Source: Chloroflexota bacterium (GTDB lineage Bacteria > Chloroflexota > Limnocylindria > Limnocylindrales > Limnocylindraceae). From it: a stretch of DNA of 6,757 nt. Location: contig CANKMK010000031.1 of assembly GCA_947483025.1 (NCBI GenBank), forward strand, positions 1 to 6,757. The letters run 5' to 3'. The notes under the pieces are model-generated. The model did no database searches. It had not been told where the DNA came from and saw only the letters and a list, made by a program, of their open reading frames with translations. Shown piece after piece: positions 5,972 through 6,757 of the stretch (positions are counted from its first letter, which is position 1; each line of letters begins with the position of its first letter). The position numbers were made by a program, and so were the translations under genes.

Positions 5972-6757
5972 ACCCACGGCGGAGCTTGCCCCCTCTGCGG
6001 GGCGCCCCTTCGCCCTGCGCTCCGACTTCGTCCCCACCGGTGACCAGCCAACCGCGATCACCGAGCTCGTGCAGGGCCTGAATAGCGGCCTACATCACCA
6101 GGTCCTCCTTGGCGCGACCGGCACAGGGAAGACCTTCACCATTGCCAACGTCATTCAGCAGGTGCAGCGGCCAACGCTCGTCCTTGCGCACAACAAAACG
6201 CTCGCTGCTCAGCTCTATGCCGAGTTGAAGGAGTTCTTCCCCGAGAACGCCGTGGAGTACTTCGTCTCGTACTTCGACTACTACCAGCCAGAGGCGTACC
6301 TGCCGCGCTCAGATACCTATATCGAGAAAGACTCAAGCCGCAATGATGAGATTGATCAACTCCGGCACGCAGCCACCAAGGCGCTCTTCGAGCGTCGTGA
6401 CACGATCATCGTGGCCTCGGTCTCATGCATCTACGGCCTCGGCGCACCAGTCGATTACGGCGCCACCGTCCTCAAGGTGCGTAAGTCGGGCAAGTATCGC
6501 CGTGATGCCATCCTGCGCCACCTTGTCGACCTGCAGTACCAGCGCAACGACGCCACCCTTGGCCGCGCCAAGTTCCGTGTGCGAGGTGACACGCTCGAGG
6601 TGCAGCCGGCCGGCGAAGAGACGATCCTGCGCGTGGAGTTCTTCGGCGACGAGGTGGAGCGCATCGCCGAGGTCGATCCGCTGACAGGCGAGATCCTGGC
6701 AGAGCGCAACGAGATGACCATCTATCCAGCCACCCACTATGTGACACCGGCCGACAA
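5955..6757 (+). CDS. uvrB: Excinuclease ABC subunit B, 3'-truncated by the window edge
   Basis: UvrB is the damage-verification helicase-like subunit of nucleotide excision repair: it is loaded by UvrA, clamps the damaged strand and recruits UvrC. About 267 codons (some 40% of a usual 670-residue protein) are visible. Typical N-terminal features appear in order: [10 protein letters not shown]; Walker A GATGTGKT (residues 53-60, Lys59); motif Ia [12 protein letters not shown]; the beta-hairpin block [14 protein letters not shown] (102-115); [19 protein letters not shown]; and the UvrA-binding domain 2 with YQRND and FRVRGD. The frame has no stop through base 6757. The GTG at 5955 is chosen as start: it gives a short leader before the conserved block and a 17-nt overlap with coaE. 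The in-frame ATG at 5916 would add 13 Arg/Cys/Ala-rich residues unlike UvrB and overlap coaE by 56 nt. Neither has a clear Shine-Dalgarno, so translation is probably coupled to coaE. No LexA-type operator was recognised upstream. Confidence 0.97.
   Translation, partial: MNPATEPTAELAPSAGRPFALRSDFVPTGDQPTAITELVQGLNSGLHHQVLLGATGTGKTFTIANVIQQVQRPTLVLAHNKTLAAQLYAELKEFFPENAVEYFVSYFDYYQPEAYLPRSDTYIEKDSSRNDEIDQLRHAATKALFERRDTIIVASVSCIYGLGAPVDYGATVLKVRKSGKYRRDAILRHLVDLQYQRNDATLGRAKFRVRGDTLEVQPAGEETILRVEFFGDEVERIAEVDPLTGEILAERNEMTIYPATHYVTPAD
5988..6008 (+). other. GC-rich dyad in the first codons of uvrB
   Basis: GCCCC (5988-5992) can pair with GGGGC (5999-6003), and GGGGCGCCCC (5999-6008) is itself a perfect 10-bp palindrome. 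The structures compete with each other. They start 33 bases after the proposed GTG, in the variable leader of UvrB, where mRNA folding could affect initiation. There is no U-run, so it is not a terminator. Function is speculative. Confidence 0.2.

Noticed and set aside
5988..6008. GC-rich dyad as a terminator between coaE and uvrB
   Set aside because: It lies inside uvrB coding sequence and is not followed by a T-run.

Overview
The window is a compact, high-GC (roughly 60-65% by eye) bacterial chromosomal segment. It holds five protein genes, all on the + strand, with no intergenic space: neighbouring genes overlap at every junction. In order they are a 5'-truncated polA (DNA polymerase I), mutM/fpg (formamidopyrimidine-DNA glycosylase), an ABC-F family ATPase, a divergent coaE (dephospho-CoA kinase) and a 3'-truncated uvrB (excinuclease ABC subunit B). 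The overlaps are 8 nt (polA/mutM), 4 nt (mutM/ABC-F, ATGA), 4 nt (ABC-F/coaE, GTGA) and about 17 nt (coaE/uvrB, if the preferred GTG start is right). This is the picture of a single, translationally coupled operon. No RNA genes, mobile elements, CRISPR arrays, promoters or terminators are visible, and no stretch over 300 bases lacks a gene.

Taxonomy is an inference. High GC, a PolA whose proofreading domain has lost its catalytic acids, and the coaE-uvrB adjacency all recall Actinomycetota. The polA-mutM-x-coaE order recalls Bacillota and Chloroflexota. I favour a streamlined Chloroflexota or Actinomycetota lineage with low confidence; the sequence alone does not settle it.

Functionally, three of the five genes are core DNA repair. 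MutM excises oxidised purines and nicks the strand (base excision repair). UvrB verifies damage in nucleotide excision repair. PolA fills the gaps left by both pathways. The ABC-F protein most likely acts on ribosomes, and CoaE makes the last step of coenzyme A synthesis; neither has an obvious repair role.

I do not see a clear undescribed system. The most interesting details are: the divergence of CoaE at several family motifs; a 50-residue Arg-rich tail on MutM; the erased exonuclease site of PolA together with an Ala-rich linker carrying a possible beta-clamp-binding motif; and an ABC-F gene inserted between mutM and coaE.
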